Shown here one piece after another: positions 46,387-57,201 of a stretch of DNA of 64,000 bases. The stretch is from Letharia columbiana. Lineage: Eukaryota > Ascomycota > Lecanoromycetes > Lecanorales > Parmeliaceae. Each line of letters begins with the position of its first letter. The first letter of the stretch is position 1. Made by a program: the position numbers and the translations under genes. The DNA is taken from positions 1-64,000 of the forward strand of contig NW_023501123.1 in the NCBI RefSeq assembly GCF_014066305.1, read 5' to 3'. Under the pieces are notes generated by a model. It ran no database searches and had not been told where the DNA came from. It saw nothing but the letters and a program-made list of their open reading frames with translations.

Positions 46387-47280
46387 TCAGTCCATCTCTT
46401 CCAGCACTCCCCTAAGGATGTCGGTGACCCTGCCCACGTGCTGGCTATCGAAGACAGCCTCGTGCTGCGCATCTATTGGTATGCTCTGGAATTTGTCCAC
46501 CGTCCATCCAGCTCGCTCGTCCTGGAAGCGGAAGTGATAACCCTTCTTCCTGTACTCGGACACCGTCTCCGGTAGCGAGGCGAGTTGTGTACATTTCACC
46601 AGTGTCACAGGACTCTTGACTCCCTTGGGCAAATATTCTCCTTCCCCAGCCCGGGTAACCATGTCCAAGCTGTTGTAGATATGCTTCCGCATCCTGGGCA
46701 GGTATTCCATCATATCCATCTCATCATCATCATCTTCTTCATCTCCCAGCCCACTATCCTTATCCACCTCCCCGTCCAGCACGCCGTCTTCTTCGCAGCC
46801 CATCTCCTCAAAACCGGGTAGCCCAGTCCGACCCGCATAAGTCTTGTATGTCCACTCCGCAATCTCGTCTCTTTCGCGTGGGTCGTCGAAGGGAGGGTAT
46901 CCCTCGGGATTTGTGCTATCAATCAACAACACCCCCAACACCATTTCACACTCTTCTTCAAGTACCTCGGCCATTTTGATGGCTATCATGCCGCCCATCG
47001 ACAGGCCGCCCAGAATGTATGGGCCGTGTGGTATTTCTTTCCTTATACGATCGACATAATCGCGAGCGAGGGCGGCGAAGGACGCTGGTAGTTGATATGA
47101 TTTGGATTCGTAGAAGGGGCAGCTGAGACCGTAGACGGGGCGCGAATGTTGGTGGTTGGTGGGAGAGGAGAGGGGACCGAGCGTTAGGTAGGGGAGAGCA
47201 ATGCCGGAGATAGGGTGGATGAGGATGAGGGGTGCAAGAGGGGATGCGGGGGCGCCTTGGATGTGGAAGAAGGACTCCAT
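46387..47280 (-). CDS. Free-standing thioesterase (alpha/beta hydrolase)
   Basis: 297 residues from the ATG at 47278-47280 (MESFFHIQGA); the frame extends 16 codons further but with no ATG. It matches the type I TE fold of PKS/NRPS release enzymes: LILIHPISG (18-26) for the oxyanion region, GLSMGG with nucleophile Ser94, LLIDSTNP with Asp121 and QHEAVF with His273. An acidic insertion (EEDGVLDGEVDKDSGLGDEEDDDDE, about 163-187) sits in the lid region. Because the PKS-NRPS in the same locus ends at its carrier domain, this TE is a good candidate for releasing the product in trans. It could instead edit mis-primed carriers. Confidence 0.85.
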   Translation of the reverse strand: MESFFHIQGAPASPLAPLILIHPISGIALPYLTLGPLSSPTNHQHSRPVYGLSCPFYESKSYQLPASFAALARDYVDRIRKEIPHGPYILGGLSMGGMIAIKMAEVLEEECEMVLGVLLIDSTNPEGYPPFDDPRERDEIAEWTYKTYAGRTGLPGFEEMGCEEDGVLDGEVDKDSGLGDEEDDDDEMDMMEYLPRMRKHIYNSLDMVTRAGEGEYLPKGVKSPVTLVKCTQLASLPETVSEYRKKGYHFRFQDERAGWTVDKFQSIPIDAQHEAVFDSQHVGRVTDILRGVLEEMD

Positions 47281-48416
47281 TGACGTAGAATAGCGACCGC
47301 AGGTGATGGTCGCTGCAATATTCTTCAAGTGGGTGCTGCTTTCAGAATTGAAGTAGGTAGCTCTTAGCAGACAAATTGAACACGTTCTTAACCTGATTTA
47401 TGCGTCCATCACTAGTTATAGCATTAGAGACAATGTGGCTGCTGCTGGATCGGCAGGTCTCATACGACACAGAATAGCAATCTCTCCGTGTCGCGGCGGA
47501 GACTCCCCACAGTTGATGACCACCGCGGCGAGATGGAACCTTAGGCGCCATCCGAAACACTTCAGCGGGATCTGATGCGACTGATCTGATCTGGAGAATC
47601 ACCGACAAATATACTTGTTGCAAGATGAGCAACCTTCAAAGTTGCATTGCCATTGTGAGGTCCCATTCGGCTGGCTGTTTCACCCAGACGGTGCGTCTCG
47701 CGCCGCGGTGAGGAAGCCCGATCATTGGGCTGACGATGAGGATGAGATCCATCTTCGCATAGGCGTGCTGAATCATAATGAAGGTACACAGTCATCCGAT
47801 TGCCATGGAGGTCTCTGCCAGCCTCCTCCGCTAGCTATAGCATATCGCGTATAGTATGAAGGTCGGCACAAAACGTCCTGGACGCCAAGACTCTTATGCC
47901 AAGATCTCGGATAATGCCCCGCCGGATGCTACCTGGACCATACCTTACGCTTAGAAGTGTCTTGGAATTGTTATCCAACGTGGGACGCCCAATGGAAGCC
48001 CCTAAAGTCGAACCTATACGCCCCCAGGAAATAGTTCTAGGCTCCCAGCCACAGGGCTGCCTTCCGATAGCAGGGTTAGGGCTACGATCTTAGCGCTGCC
48101 CAGGACTTTGTGTGCCCTGATTACCTCTCCACCTCGGCCTAGATTTTGAGGGGTACATTTTCGCGTAGAAGGAGCCTTATATAATTCACTAAACCACCGA
48201 CGTCATCCTCCGTATAATCTTCTCCAACCCAGTGTTTACTTCCTTGCCTTGAGGTCATTGTCAGGGTTACAAATTTAGTTGCTGTTCAAAAAGGGCCAAA
48301 AAAAAACAGGCCGGATCGTATTATCTGACGTACAGACTCTAAGGAGCTACAAAAATGACCCGCTTCTGATGACCAAGTAAACCCCGACCCAACCAGCTCG
48401 ACGCCCCGCGAACGGC
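47281..48416. other. Intergenic DNA, no supported gene
   Basis: It includes the TE promoter and the 3' flank of the MFS gene. Only short ORFs without domains occur. Confidence 0.5.
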
Positions 48417-50893
48417 CTACCCCATCCCATAAACCGGCGCCCAAGACCTAGGCCTCTCACTCACCACAACGCTCGACTGCCTCTGATGCGGCAGGATCGT
48501 CGGCAGCTCTGAATCCGCGTCGAAATCATCTACCATCATCTCGGCCAGCGACGGCTGGTCCGGTATCGACGGCAGCCCTGTTATCGAAGCCCGCTGATCA
48601 TGATGGGGGTGATGATGCGCCGGTGGCAGCGATGGCGGGCGTGCGCTGTCGTGTCGGGTCGAGCGGGAATAGCGTGAGGATTGGTATGATGCTATCTTCT
48701 CACCGTCGTCGTTGGCGAGGCCGGCGGATGCTTGTGAGAAGCGAGACGAGGCTTCGTTGTCGCCGTTGTCGTCTGCTGCTACAGTGCCAGACATGCGCGA
48801 GGCGCGCGGTTCCGCGAGCGTGAAGCCGCTGAGCCAGCGCGAGTTGCGGCGGGACGATTTTCGAGGTATTTCCGGCTGCTGCTGTTGCTGCGGCGGTGTG
48901 GAGTCGTCGGTGCCGTACCAGTGGGGTAGGGCGGTCATTCCGCCCGACGTCTCCGCGAGTCCGTACTCCTCTTCTTGAGCTGCGGGGCGACTGCTTGCGC
49001 TGCCGCCTTCTTCGACTGTGTTGTCGAGCAGGGCGGCATCGTCGCTCTCGCTGTGCATCTGCTGCGGCGAAATGAATTGCCGATCCAGGCTTAGGTCCGT
49101 GATCATCAGACTCGCCAGCAGTGCCAATCCTGCCGCTCCGCACAAGACTGCCCAGACTGTCTTCAGTGAATCCGCATACACTTGAATGACCATGTTTCGG
49201 TCATCGTTATTGGGTATCGTCTTGATCTGCAGCGCCAGTGCCGCCCCATTATTCGCATACTGGTCCGCCATTGGCGCCAGTGAAGGTATCGCTAACAGTT
49301 TTGTGCGCATCTGGTCCTGGAACGTCACGCCGCCGATGACGACGCCGAGGGCTTGGCCCATGAGGCGGGAGAATGTGAACATGGCGACGGCGGAGGACAT
49401 GTTTTCTTCGGTGGTGGCGGCCTGGAGCGTCACGCCAAGGGCGGTGTAGTTGAAGCCGAGACCGACGCCGACGACTAGGTTGAGAAAGATCCATTCGACA
49501 GTAGTGGTGTGGACGTCGAGGAGGTAGAGGAGGCCGAGGCCGAGTGTCGTGATGGACCAGCCGGACCAGACAGCCCAACGGTAGCGGCCGGTGCGCGAGA
49601 TTAGGGAGCCGACTATGAAGGCGCCTGGGGCTACGGTGAAGGTTTCAGGGAAGAGAGCTACGCCTGAGAGGATGGGTGAGAGGCCTTGGACTGCTTCGTA
49701 ATAGAGTGGTAGATAGTAGAGGGAGCCGGCGACGACCATGCCGTGTAATACGACGCTGATGTACGCCGCCGCTGCGTTGCGGTTCTTGAAGATGCTAGTC
49801 CTTATGATCGGATTCGTAGCCACGTATTCTTCGTACATGTAAAGTACGACCAGGCCGAGAGCGCTCGCGGAGAGAGGGACGTAGGTACGCCAAGAATTCC
49901 ATGGGTACGATACGCCGCCCCAGGATAGCGGGATCAGGAAGCCGGTCGTGGAGGCGATGAAGATGACAGAGCCCATCCAGTCGATTTGGGCGAGCTTTTG
50001 GAACAAGGAATTGCGAGGTGCGCGGAGCTTGATGAAGAGTGGGATCATCACTAGAGCTATACCGGTGAAGGGTAGATTGATCCAAAAGATCCAACGCTGT
50101 GCTATTAGTCAGTAGAGCGAAAGCAGTTTTCAATAGGGGATGCGTACCCAAGTCACTTTTTCCGAAAACGCGCCTCCTGACAGCGGTCCTGAGACTGAGC
50201 CAATGGCATACATCCCACTGATGACGCCAAACCACTGCCCTCTCAACCTCAATGGAATCAGATCGCAGATGATAAGCTGGGTGAGTACAACGATGCCACC
50301 ACCGCCAATTCCTTGAACCGCTCTGCCGGCTATCAGGAGCGTAAAGTTCTGCGCAAGTCCACAAAGGAGAAGACCGAGTAGGAATATGGTCACTGCTGCC
50401 GTCGCAACCCATCTTCGCCCAAAGACATTGGAGAAGGAGGCAATGGTTGGTTGAAAGACGGTAGAAGTGAGTAAGTAAGACGTTGCAGCCCAGAAAGCCT
50501 CGAGTGCGCTGCCGTTGAGTTTTGCAGAAATTACCTGTGAAGTTGTGAGCATTGCTACTTCTGATGTGATGCACAAGAAGCGCTTACTGGCAGTGCTACC
50601 GAGAGAGATGTAGCGTCCAATGCCACCATGACAGTGAGCAGGCCTAGAGTCGCAAAGGCCAAGTAGAGCCATTTACCTGGCTTGTACATTGCGCCTTTGC
50701 TTTGTGCTGGTGCTGATTGAGACTCTCGTTTCGTTACCGAAGCCATTCTGCTTGCTCGCTTCGATGCTGGAGTCACTTGATGTGGTTGTAGGCTGCTGCT
50801 GAGGTGGTATGCTTGAGAATCGCTCATGTCGCGCGAGCGCATGGAGTTTTGCGGGAGGAATAGTGGTCTGTTGTGCATTGTAGCTTCGTACAT
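48417..50893 (-). CDS. MFS multidrug-type exporter (DHA2-like)
   Basis: Three exons, 50893-50588, 50534-50148 and 50096-48417, with phase-0 introns of 53 and 51 nt, give 790 residues. The start is the ATG at 50893; an open frame further up begins only at GTG. The membrane part runs from about residue 68 (KWLYLAFATLGLLTVMVALDATSLSVALP) to about 600 and carries MFS signatures NVFGRRW, GRAVQGIGGGGI and RLRGQWFG, fitting the 14-helix drug:H+ antiporter group. An unusually long hydrophilic tail of about 190 residues follows, rich in Ser, Arg and Gln with a His-rich patch. It is divergent from the RTA1-like gene. Export of the cluster product is the likely role. Confidence 0.88.
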
Positions 50894-51545
50894 GAGACTG
50901 AATGTCTTGAGATCCGAAGACTGTTCCACGAGACCGGATGGAAATGCAATGGAGAATCGCAGAAGAAATTTGTTGAGTGGTGTGGAAGTGCATGTTATGT
51001 GAAGGCAATAGGATTGCGATCAGCGACAGCCCCGTGGTAGTCACGGAGTCTTTTGCTGTATCTCATGTTCGAAGTCTCATACGACGTATAGCTGCTTCGT
51101 GCCAGACGACAGTCGTATGGATGATCCATTAGAAGTCGGAGGAATAATCATGCCGACGTGAGATCCAGTCAACCCCAGTTTTCGCAAATGTCCGTGATCT
51201 CATAGGTCCATACCGCAAAATCCTCCGTTCCATAAAGTATCCGTTCGCGGACGGGCAATTTAAGCTTGAATATAATTAGGCGAAGAGGAAACTGTCTTTG
51301 ATTGGATGTTGCATAGACAACGACATATGTTGCTGTGAGTCGGAGCCTCTTTGCTCCGCTGAGACTCCGCAGCTGTACAGTGTTGACGCAGCGAAAAGCG
51401 CGACATGTGTGCAATTTCGATCCGATGACCTAGATATTAGACTCAGTACTCCCATTTCTTCAGAACTTCTAGAATATCTCAGACATTGTCCTACTTCTTT
51501 CCCTCTTCCAGGTTTTCTCTTCACCCTTCAATTAAAACCGCAACC
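50894..51545. promoter_or_regulatory. Shared divergent promoter, MFS / RTA1-like genes
   Basis: 652 nt separate the start codons of the minus-strand MFS gene and the plus-strand RTA1-like gene, so both promoters must lie here. A CT-rich run (TTCTTTCCCTCTTCC) lies about 40 nt before the RTA1-like ATG. No regulator site was assigned. Confidence 0.55.
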
Positions 51546-52701
51546 ATGTCACCTCTTTCTCTCCTGCTGCCTCGTGCGCAAGATTGCACCAACATATCCG
51601 CCGACTGCCCAGTCTCGCAATCATTCTATGGCTACTCGCCGTCCCTCGGCCCAGACATCACATTGCTCGTTCTTTTCAGTATGGCACTGGTAGGACATGG
51701 GGTACAGGGATGGTACTATCGCGCTTGGGGAACGTTGACTGCGATGTTGTGGGGATGTATCTGCGAGGTGTTGGGATACATCGGTAGATTGATGATGCAT
51801 CCGAATGCTTTCAATTTGAACGGGTCAGTCAAGGTCGCATGTCTTGGAAGTTTGTAGTGAGCTTACCCGATCATAGGTTCCTGATCCAGATCTGCTGCCT
51901 CACGATTGCTCCGGCTTTCTTCTCTGCGGCGATCTACCTTTGCTTGTCACGGCTGTAAGTTGCCCCAGATCGACCAGTCGTTAGAGAGCGCTCATAGATT
52001 CACCTATAGCGTTCTGCTCTTCGGTACGGAAGTATCTCGGCTGCCGCCCAAGTACTACGCCTACATTTTCATCAGCTGCGACATTGTTTCTCTTGCGCTC
52101 CAGGGTCGGTTCTTGCTCTGTCCCTTGCAGCAAAAGACCATCGCTGACTTCAGTTCAAGGTGCTGGTGGTGGACTTGCATCCGTTGCCGCACAAAATGAT
52201 ACCAGTCTCACCGTCGGAGATAACTTCCAGCTTGCAGGATTGGCGTTTCAAGTGGCTAGCTTGACCCTCTTTGCTGTTCTTTCCGCGGAATACGCATTCC
52301 GTGTCTATCGAAGCCCACAAGCTTCTGCGAGAGCCCCTGGTATCTTCCGACACAACAAGGGCTTGATTTACTTCCTTGTTGCATTGGCAACTTCCTGGCT
52401 GTTCATCGAGATTCGATGCATTTACCGCGTCATTGAGCTGGCCGGCGGTTGGGGCAGCTCGCTGATGAAGAAGCAGACAGATTTTGTGGTTCTGGAGGGA
52501 GCGTGAGTTCAGCATCTCTCAGCACGATCGGTCTTCGCTGACGAGCCGTACCATAGAATGATCATCATCGCCGTGGGTGTATTGAATGCTTTCTACCCAG
52601 GGAAATATCTGAACAGGGCTGTGGATCCCGAAAGGTTGGATGAGAAGAAGGCATCGGATACTGAGTTGGCGACGCCAACGATGTCGGCGACTGTGTTCTG
52701 A
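51546..52701 (+). CDS. RTA1-like membrane protein
   Basis: Five exons, 51546-51823, 51877-51954, 52010-52104, 52160-52502 and 52557-52701, with introns of 53, 55, 55 and 54 nt, give 312 residues. Family blocks of the fungal RTA1 superfamily (seven-helix proteins linked to resistance to toxic lipids and 7-aminocholesterol) are visible: YSPSLGPDITLLVLF, CEVLGYIGR, APAFFSAAIYLCL, FISCDIVSLALQGAGGG, RCIYRVIELAGG and a final helix AMIIIAVGVLNAFYPG. The short C-terminal tail is hydrophilic. Splice sites were chosen to keep the frame and these blocks. Next to the MFS gene and the PKS-NRPS it may serve self-resistance; transport activity of the family is not firmly proven. Confidence 0.87.
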
Positions 52702-54693
52702 AAGATTAGACGTGGAGGACTTTGGTGAAGGCGAGTCTAGCTAATTGGTTGCGAAGGCTTGGATCGTTGTAGAAGCAATGGTAATGGCAATACTTGAAGT
52801 ACACAGAGATAGACTGTTTGGGTTTCCGTAGTTTGCGTGTACAGCCTCATGATATGGGATGATTAGCATGCGATGAGAATGACAAGAGCTGGCCCGATGT
52901 TGGCCCCTGCACTGCATCTGATGATGCCTCAGGTTGTACGAGTACGAGTACGGCGAAGCAATGGGGCGCGGGCCGGAGTACACGAGCGGGTGGGGGTGAT
53001 CAAGCTGCTGCTGCTGAATTATGCTAGAGCCCGTACACGAGGTCATAATGTGAATCATGAGCAATCCCCCACCTACTTCACCTTCAATGGGTGTTCGGTG
53101 TGACGACGTGACCCTTCAAAAAGTTATGAATACTCAGAATGCCATCTCCCTTCCCACCCTCCTTCACACTTCCTTCATCTGCGGCGTCGTAATGATTCAA
53201 ACACTCAGACGATTCGCGAGGCAGTATGTCCTGTGCAATGGCCGTGTTTTGAAATGCTTTGACCCCACCACTATCCATGCCAAAGCTTCGGATGCCAATC
53301 GTTTCGCGAGCTCGTTACGGCATACCCCTCGTGTAGACATTCATATACTGAGACTACAAGAAGACCCGATTGGCGCGCTTGAACGAATCATTATCCACAT
53401 TCGTACCCGCACGTTGTACACTGTAGAGTAGGTGGGCAACAAGAGTCCTGCACAGCGCTAACACCAGCCCTAACCCTAAGTTCGGAGGCTAAGGTAGTAC
53501 TACTGCCTCAGTACTACCTACTGCCTCAACACGGTGTGGCATCTGCAAGCACGCCCGTCAGGTAAGTACCTTAGGCAACCCTTCAGGCGGACCATTCTTC
53601 GACAGCTGGAGCTGTTTCATGGCATGTGCAGGAACATTTGTGTGCCGTGTGTGCCGACCTCGGTAAGAATCTTACGCCAAAAGACGCGTCTCGGATGCAT
53701 ATGATCATCCATCAGCAGCAATAAATCCAACAAAAGAAACGTCGGCAACGCATTTCCGATAAGGTCAGATCGTCAATCCTACTTAAACTCGCTACCTACA
53801 AATCCCACCTACTTACCCACATCCCATTCATCCTATTTCCCCTCGCTGCACACCCTCACCCTCTCGCCAGAACTTCTCCCCCAAATCCTACATCCAATAA
53901 TCCTTTCAAACAATGCTCTCCGCCCTACCTCCCTTGCGCATGATGATGAAGAGGCATCTGTGGTTGGACTTGGCCTTTCATCACCCTCTCGTTGAATGGG
54001 GTACGAGTCAGGCTACAAATCTGTCTGGACCAACGCAGTGTGCAGGGTCGAAGACTGCTTTCCGCGATAGACCCTGCGCAGCTGTCGAGATTGAAGCACC
54101 CGTCCAACTGGCGGGTTTGAGTAGTCAGTCTTTACCCCTGACTGGAGTGGTGTCGAACCCCAATGAATATCTCGTCTCAGGCAGCGGACATGACCGCAGG
54201 CGCATGAGGGGCGTGTGGGGCGCCCTGGGGCTGCTCTCTTGTCCGGCCACACCATATTTCCAGTGTATCGGCTAAGTCCCCCCCCAGCGTATTCGCCAAG
54301 CAATCCAGATCTTACTCATCCGTGTTTGAAGACCGGGTTACAGTAGACTCGCCAGTGGGCTGCCACAAGCTTCGTGCTGACCCGAGAATCCTTGCCTGAC
54401 CTCATCCTACAGCAGGCTATGCTTGAAACGGAAATCTCCGGCGGCAGATTGAGATCCTAGCGTTGCATCGAAAGCGTTCACCTTTGCTGTGACGCCGCTG
54501 GGTGAACGTTACTTCAGATCTGATCTACTCTCCAGCTTTATACTTGGAAAATCCCTTTGACATCATGGTGTTTCATACATGTGGAATCACTTTCTCCGAA
54601 TCACATTTAATAGTCCATCGAGAATGAACGTCACTTTTCGAATATTAACACCTCACGCAGCTAGTGTCTCTTGCATCTTCATACACAACCATC
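52702..54693. other. Intergenic DNA; one doubtful small ORF
   Basis: A 120-codon ATG ORF at 53913-54275 follows a pyrimidine-rich, promoter-like stretch (53810-53910), but no domain is recognised. Two telomere-like units (CCCTAACCCTAA) occur at 53468-53479, next to repeated CTACTGCCTCA motifs. The 3' part is the promoter of the Zn2Cys6 gene. Confidence 0.4.
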
Positions 54694-57201
54694 ATGTCCT
54701 TCATACAAAACGAGACAGAGTCTACGCAACAACCCTCAATGCGAAGGAGTTGCGGCTTCTGCCGGTCGAGAAAGATTCGGTGCTCTGGCCAGAATATCTG
54801 TAGCGCATGCCGAGAGAGGAATATCGACTGTGTTTATGGCCGGGAAGGCTCCAAAGGTCGACCCAGAGGCTTGACCTCGAAGACTGCAAAACGAGGAACA
54901 AGCCAAAGGGTCGACAGCGCAAACTCGGTCCCTACTATGAAGAATCCTCCAACACCCTCTCCTATCCTTGATCCTAGCCTCAACAATTTCAGCACACAAG
55001 TCACTCGTCAGACGTACCAGGCTTTCAGACCGAGAGAACGCTCGTGTACTCAAAAGATGGATACGGCATCGAAACATACCGTTGCTGCCGACCTTCAGCA
55101 GATCTTCAATCGTCTCTTTGATGCTCAAGGGTTCGAGAGGGTCGAGACCTGCCCCAACGCCATTTCCGCTCTTAGCCGCAAGAACTCCGAGACCCAGACC
55201 TCCATCCATAGCCGCGATACATTGCCTCGTCCAGCAATCACATACGAAGAGCCCTTGCGTGTCCTGATAAAAGACTTTGTGGAGATGGTGGCTCTCCAAT
55301 TTGGCGACTTGGCCTGCGACCAGGCTGTTGATGATGATGATGACGGTTCCCGGCTCTTCAAGAGATGCCTAGCCTTGGATGATACCCAGAACATGTTCGA
55401 TCAACCAACCGAAGCCCAAAACCCACTTCTTGACTATAATGACCACCAGACCCTGCAAATGGTTGACGTCTGGTTCTCACATCACCCTCTTGCCGTCATC
55501 GTCTCCAAGACACTGTTACTGCGAAGCTGCCGGGACGGAGCCCGCGATAATATACTCCTCGCTGTCATTCTGGCTGACGTCAAATTCGCTGAGAATGACT
55601 CGGAAGCACGTGACAAAGGAATTGAGATTTTCAGATGGGCCAACTCAAAGTTCTTCGATATATCCGGTACCAACGTCGACCTCGTTACCGTGCAAGCGTT
55701 GACATTGCTTGGCTGGTATGAACTCTGCGCTGCCAGAGCCAGGCGAGCCATATGTTATTTCCTCCATGCCAGCAATCTTGTCACCAGCCTCCAGGCACCC
55801 ACAATTCGACTGAACCAGATCAATGGATTGGACATTGGCGAGGTCGAAGCTGAGTTAGCCCGGGGTATTCGGTGGATCACTTTCTCCGTCATACTTTGGG
55901 CTTTCATGCAAATGGATGCTCCGATAATGGAGCTACTGCCGTCCAGTTCATCGACTTCTTTCCCGCCGATAGACGAGACATTTTCAAAGGTCTTCGCGCT
56001 TGACTCGGCATCAGATAATATATCAACGCTGCCATGCCAGGCTAAAACCATCCGCGATCTGTGGCCAATCAGTCACGTGGCGTCAACGACCGCTCACATC
56101 TATGCTCTTTACCCTCGAAAACAGATCCTGGCGGAACCCTCGAAACGGGCATCGTGGCATACAAGAACACTGCGCCAGCTGCAGCGCTTGTCTAGCCCAC
56201 TTCAGAATACTCCCGAAGACGTCTCGACTCTGTGCTCGAAGGTTCGCCATGTGCTAGTTGGCGCACTAGAGCTGTTTGAACCTCATGCAGGATGCGAAAT
56301 CTCTCAAAGCATTGTTCTATCCACGTATCACACTATGATCGTTCACTTTCTTTTTCCCCGTTCTCCCGACCTCCGGGGGAGCATTCCCGTGACCGACAGC
56401 CTGATAGAGGATATGTCTCGGTCGGCGAGAGCACTTCTGGAAGTCAGCGCTGCATTAGAAAGACCGCAGGACAGTGGCCGGATGACTATGGACCTATGTC
56501 CCTGTACAATTGCGGAAGTTCTCGTGCTGGGCTTGGACGCTTGTGGCAGAGCACTTGCGTATTTCCAAAGTCGCTCTCGACTCAATGTGGAACCTGAAGC
56601 CTCGCTCGTTTCGGCCAAAAACGAAGAACTGTCGAGCTTGGCCTCGGCATTGCTTGTCTTGTCCAAGCATGGGAATCTGCGCCAGGCCAAAAGAACCAAG
56701 GCCGTGAAGAAGCAGCTGAAGCAGGTGGTACAGACATTCCAGGAATTGAACCCGAATACTACCCAGATGTTCGACTTCTCCACCAATGACTCTTTTTTGT
56801 CTGGAGAGTATCCAGTCCTGAACAGGCCACCTGACTTCAATCTTGGCATCACGCATTCTTTGACCAATTCTACTTCCTCTGCAGTGTCACGCGAGTCCTC
56901 AACCAAGGACATGATGTTTCCACCTTTTGGACCATTTAGCGGAAAGAACATGGACAACGTGTCGGCCGGTGATCTCACCCCATTTCCAGATCAGAACGCT
57001 GTGGGAACTGACTGGCCCGAAATCGATTTAATGGGCTTTGGCGGCACTGGTCCCACTATCGCTGGAGACTTCGGTGGCTATGACTTTCCAGAAATAGGCA
57101 ACGGGAATTTCGATACAGAAGCGGGACCTGACGCGTTGTCAGACGATCACGGAAAATATGTTCGTGGAAGAAATTTTGACGACTCTGGTTTTCGTTCATG
57201 A
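54694..57201 (+). CDS. Zn(II)2Cys6 transcription factor
   Basis: A single-exon product of 835 residues from the ATG at 54694; the frame continues upstream only to a GTG. The binuclear zinc cluster uses Cys20, 23, 30, 36, 39 and 46 with spacing C-x2-C-x6-C-x5-C-x2-C-x6-C, followed by a basic linker (GREGSKGRPRG). The middle region (about 250-450) has the helical, Leu-rich look of the fungal regulatory domain (MVDVWFSHHPLAVIVSKTLLLRSC). The C-terminus is Gly-, Phe- and Asp-rich (DLMGFGGTGP..GGYDFPEIGNGNFDT), a plausible activation region. It ends the gene cluster on the right and could be its pathway regulator, but the 13-kb distance from the PKS-NRPS leaves this open. Confidence 0.9.
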   Translation: MSFIQNETESTQQPSMRRSCGFCRSRKIRCSGQNICSACRERNIDCVYGREGSKGRPRGLTSKTAKRGTSQRVDSANSVPTMKNPPTPSPILDPSLNNFSTQVTRQTYQAFRPRERSCTQKMDTASKHTVAADLQQIFNRLFDAQGFERVETCPNAISALSRKNSETQTSIHSRDTLPRPAITYEEPLRVLIKDFVEMVALQFGDLACDQAVDDDDDGSRLFKRCLALDDTQNMFDQPTEAQNPLLDYNDHQTLQMVDVWFSHHPLAVIVSKTLLLRSCRDGARDNILLAVILADVKFAENDSEARDKGIEIFRWANSKFFDISGTNVDLVTVQALTLLGWYELCAARARRAICYFLHASNLVTSLQAPTIRLNQINGLDIGEVEAELARGIRWITFSVILWAFMQMDAPIMELLPSSSSTSFPPIDETFSKVFALDSASDNISTLPCQAKTIRDLWPISHVASTTAHIYALYPRKQILAEPSKRASWHTRTLRQLQRLSSPLQNTPEDVSTLCSKVRHVLVGALELFEPHAGCEISQSIVLSTYHTMIVHFLFPRSPDLRGSIPVTDSLIEDMSRSARALLEVSAALERPQDSGRMTMDLCPCTIAEVLVLGLDACGRALAYFQSRSRLNVEPEASLVSAKNEELSSLASALLVLSKHGNLRQAKRTKAVKKQLKQVVQTFQELNPNTTQMFDFSTNDSFLSGEYPVLNRPPDFNLGITHSLTNSTSSAVSRESSTKDMMFPPFGPFSGKNMDNVSAGDLTPFPDQNAVGTDWPEIDLMGFGGTGPTIAGDFGGYDFPEIGNGNFDTEAGPDALSDDHGKYVRGRNFDDSGFRS

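Noticed and set aside
50588..50929. Extension of the MFS N-terminus to 50929
   Set aside because: The codon at 50927-50929 is GTG on the minus strand; the first ATG is at 50893.
53468..53479. Interstitial telomere repeat
   Set aside because: Only two CCCTAA units; too short to claim a former chromosome end.
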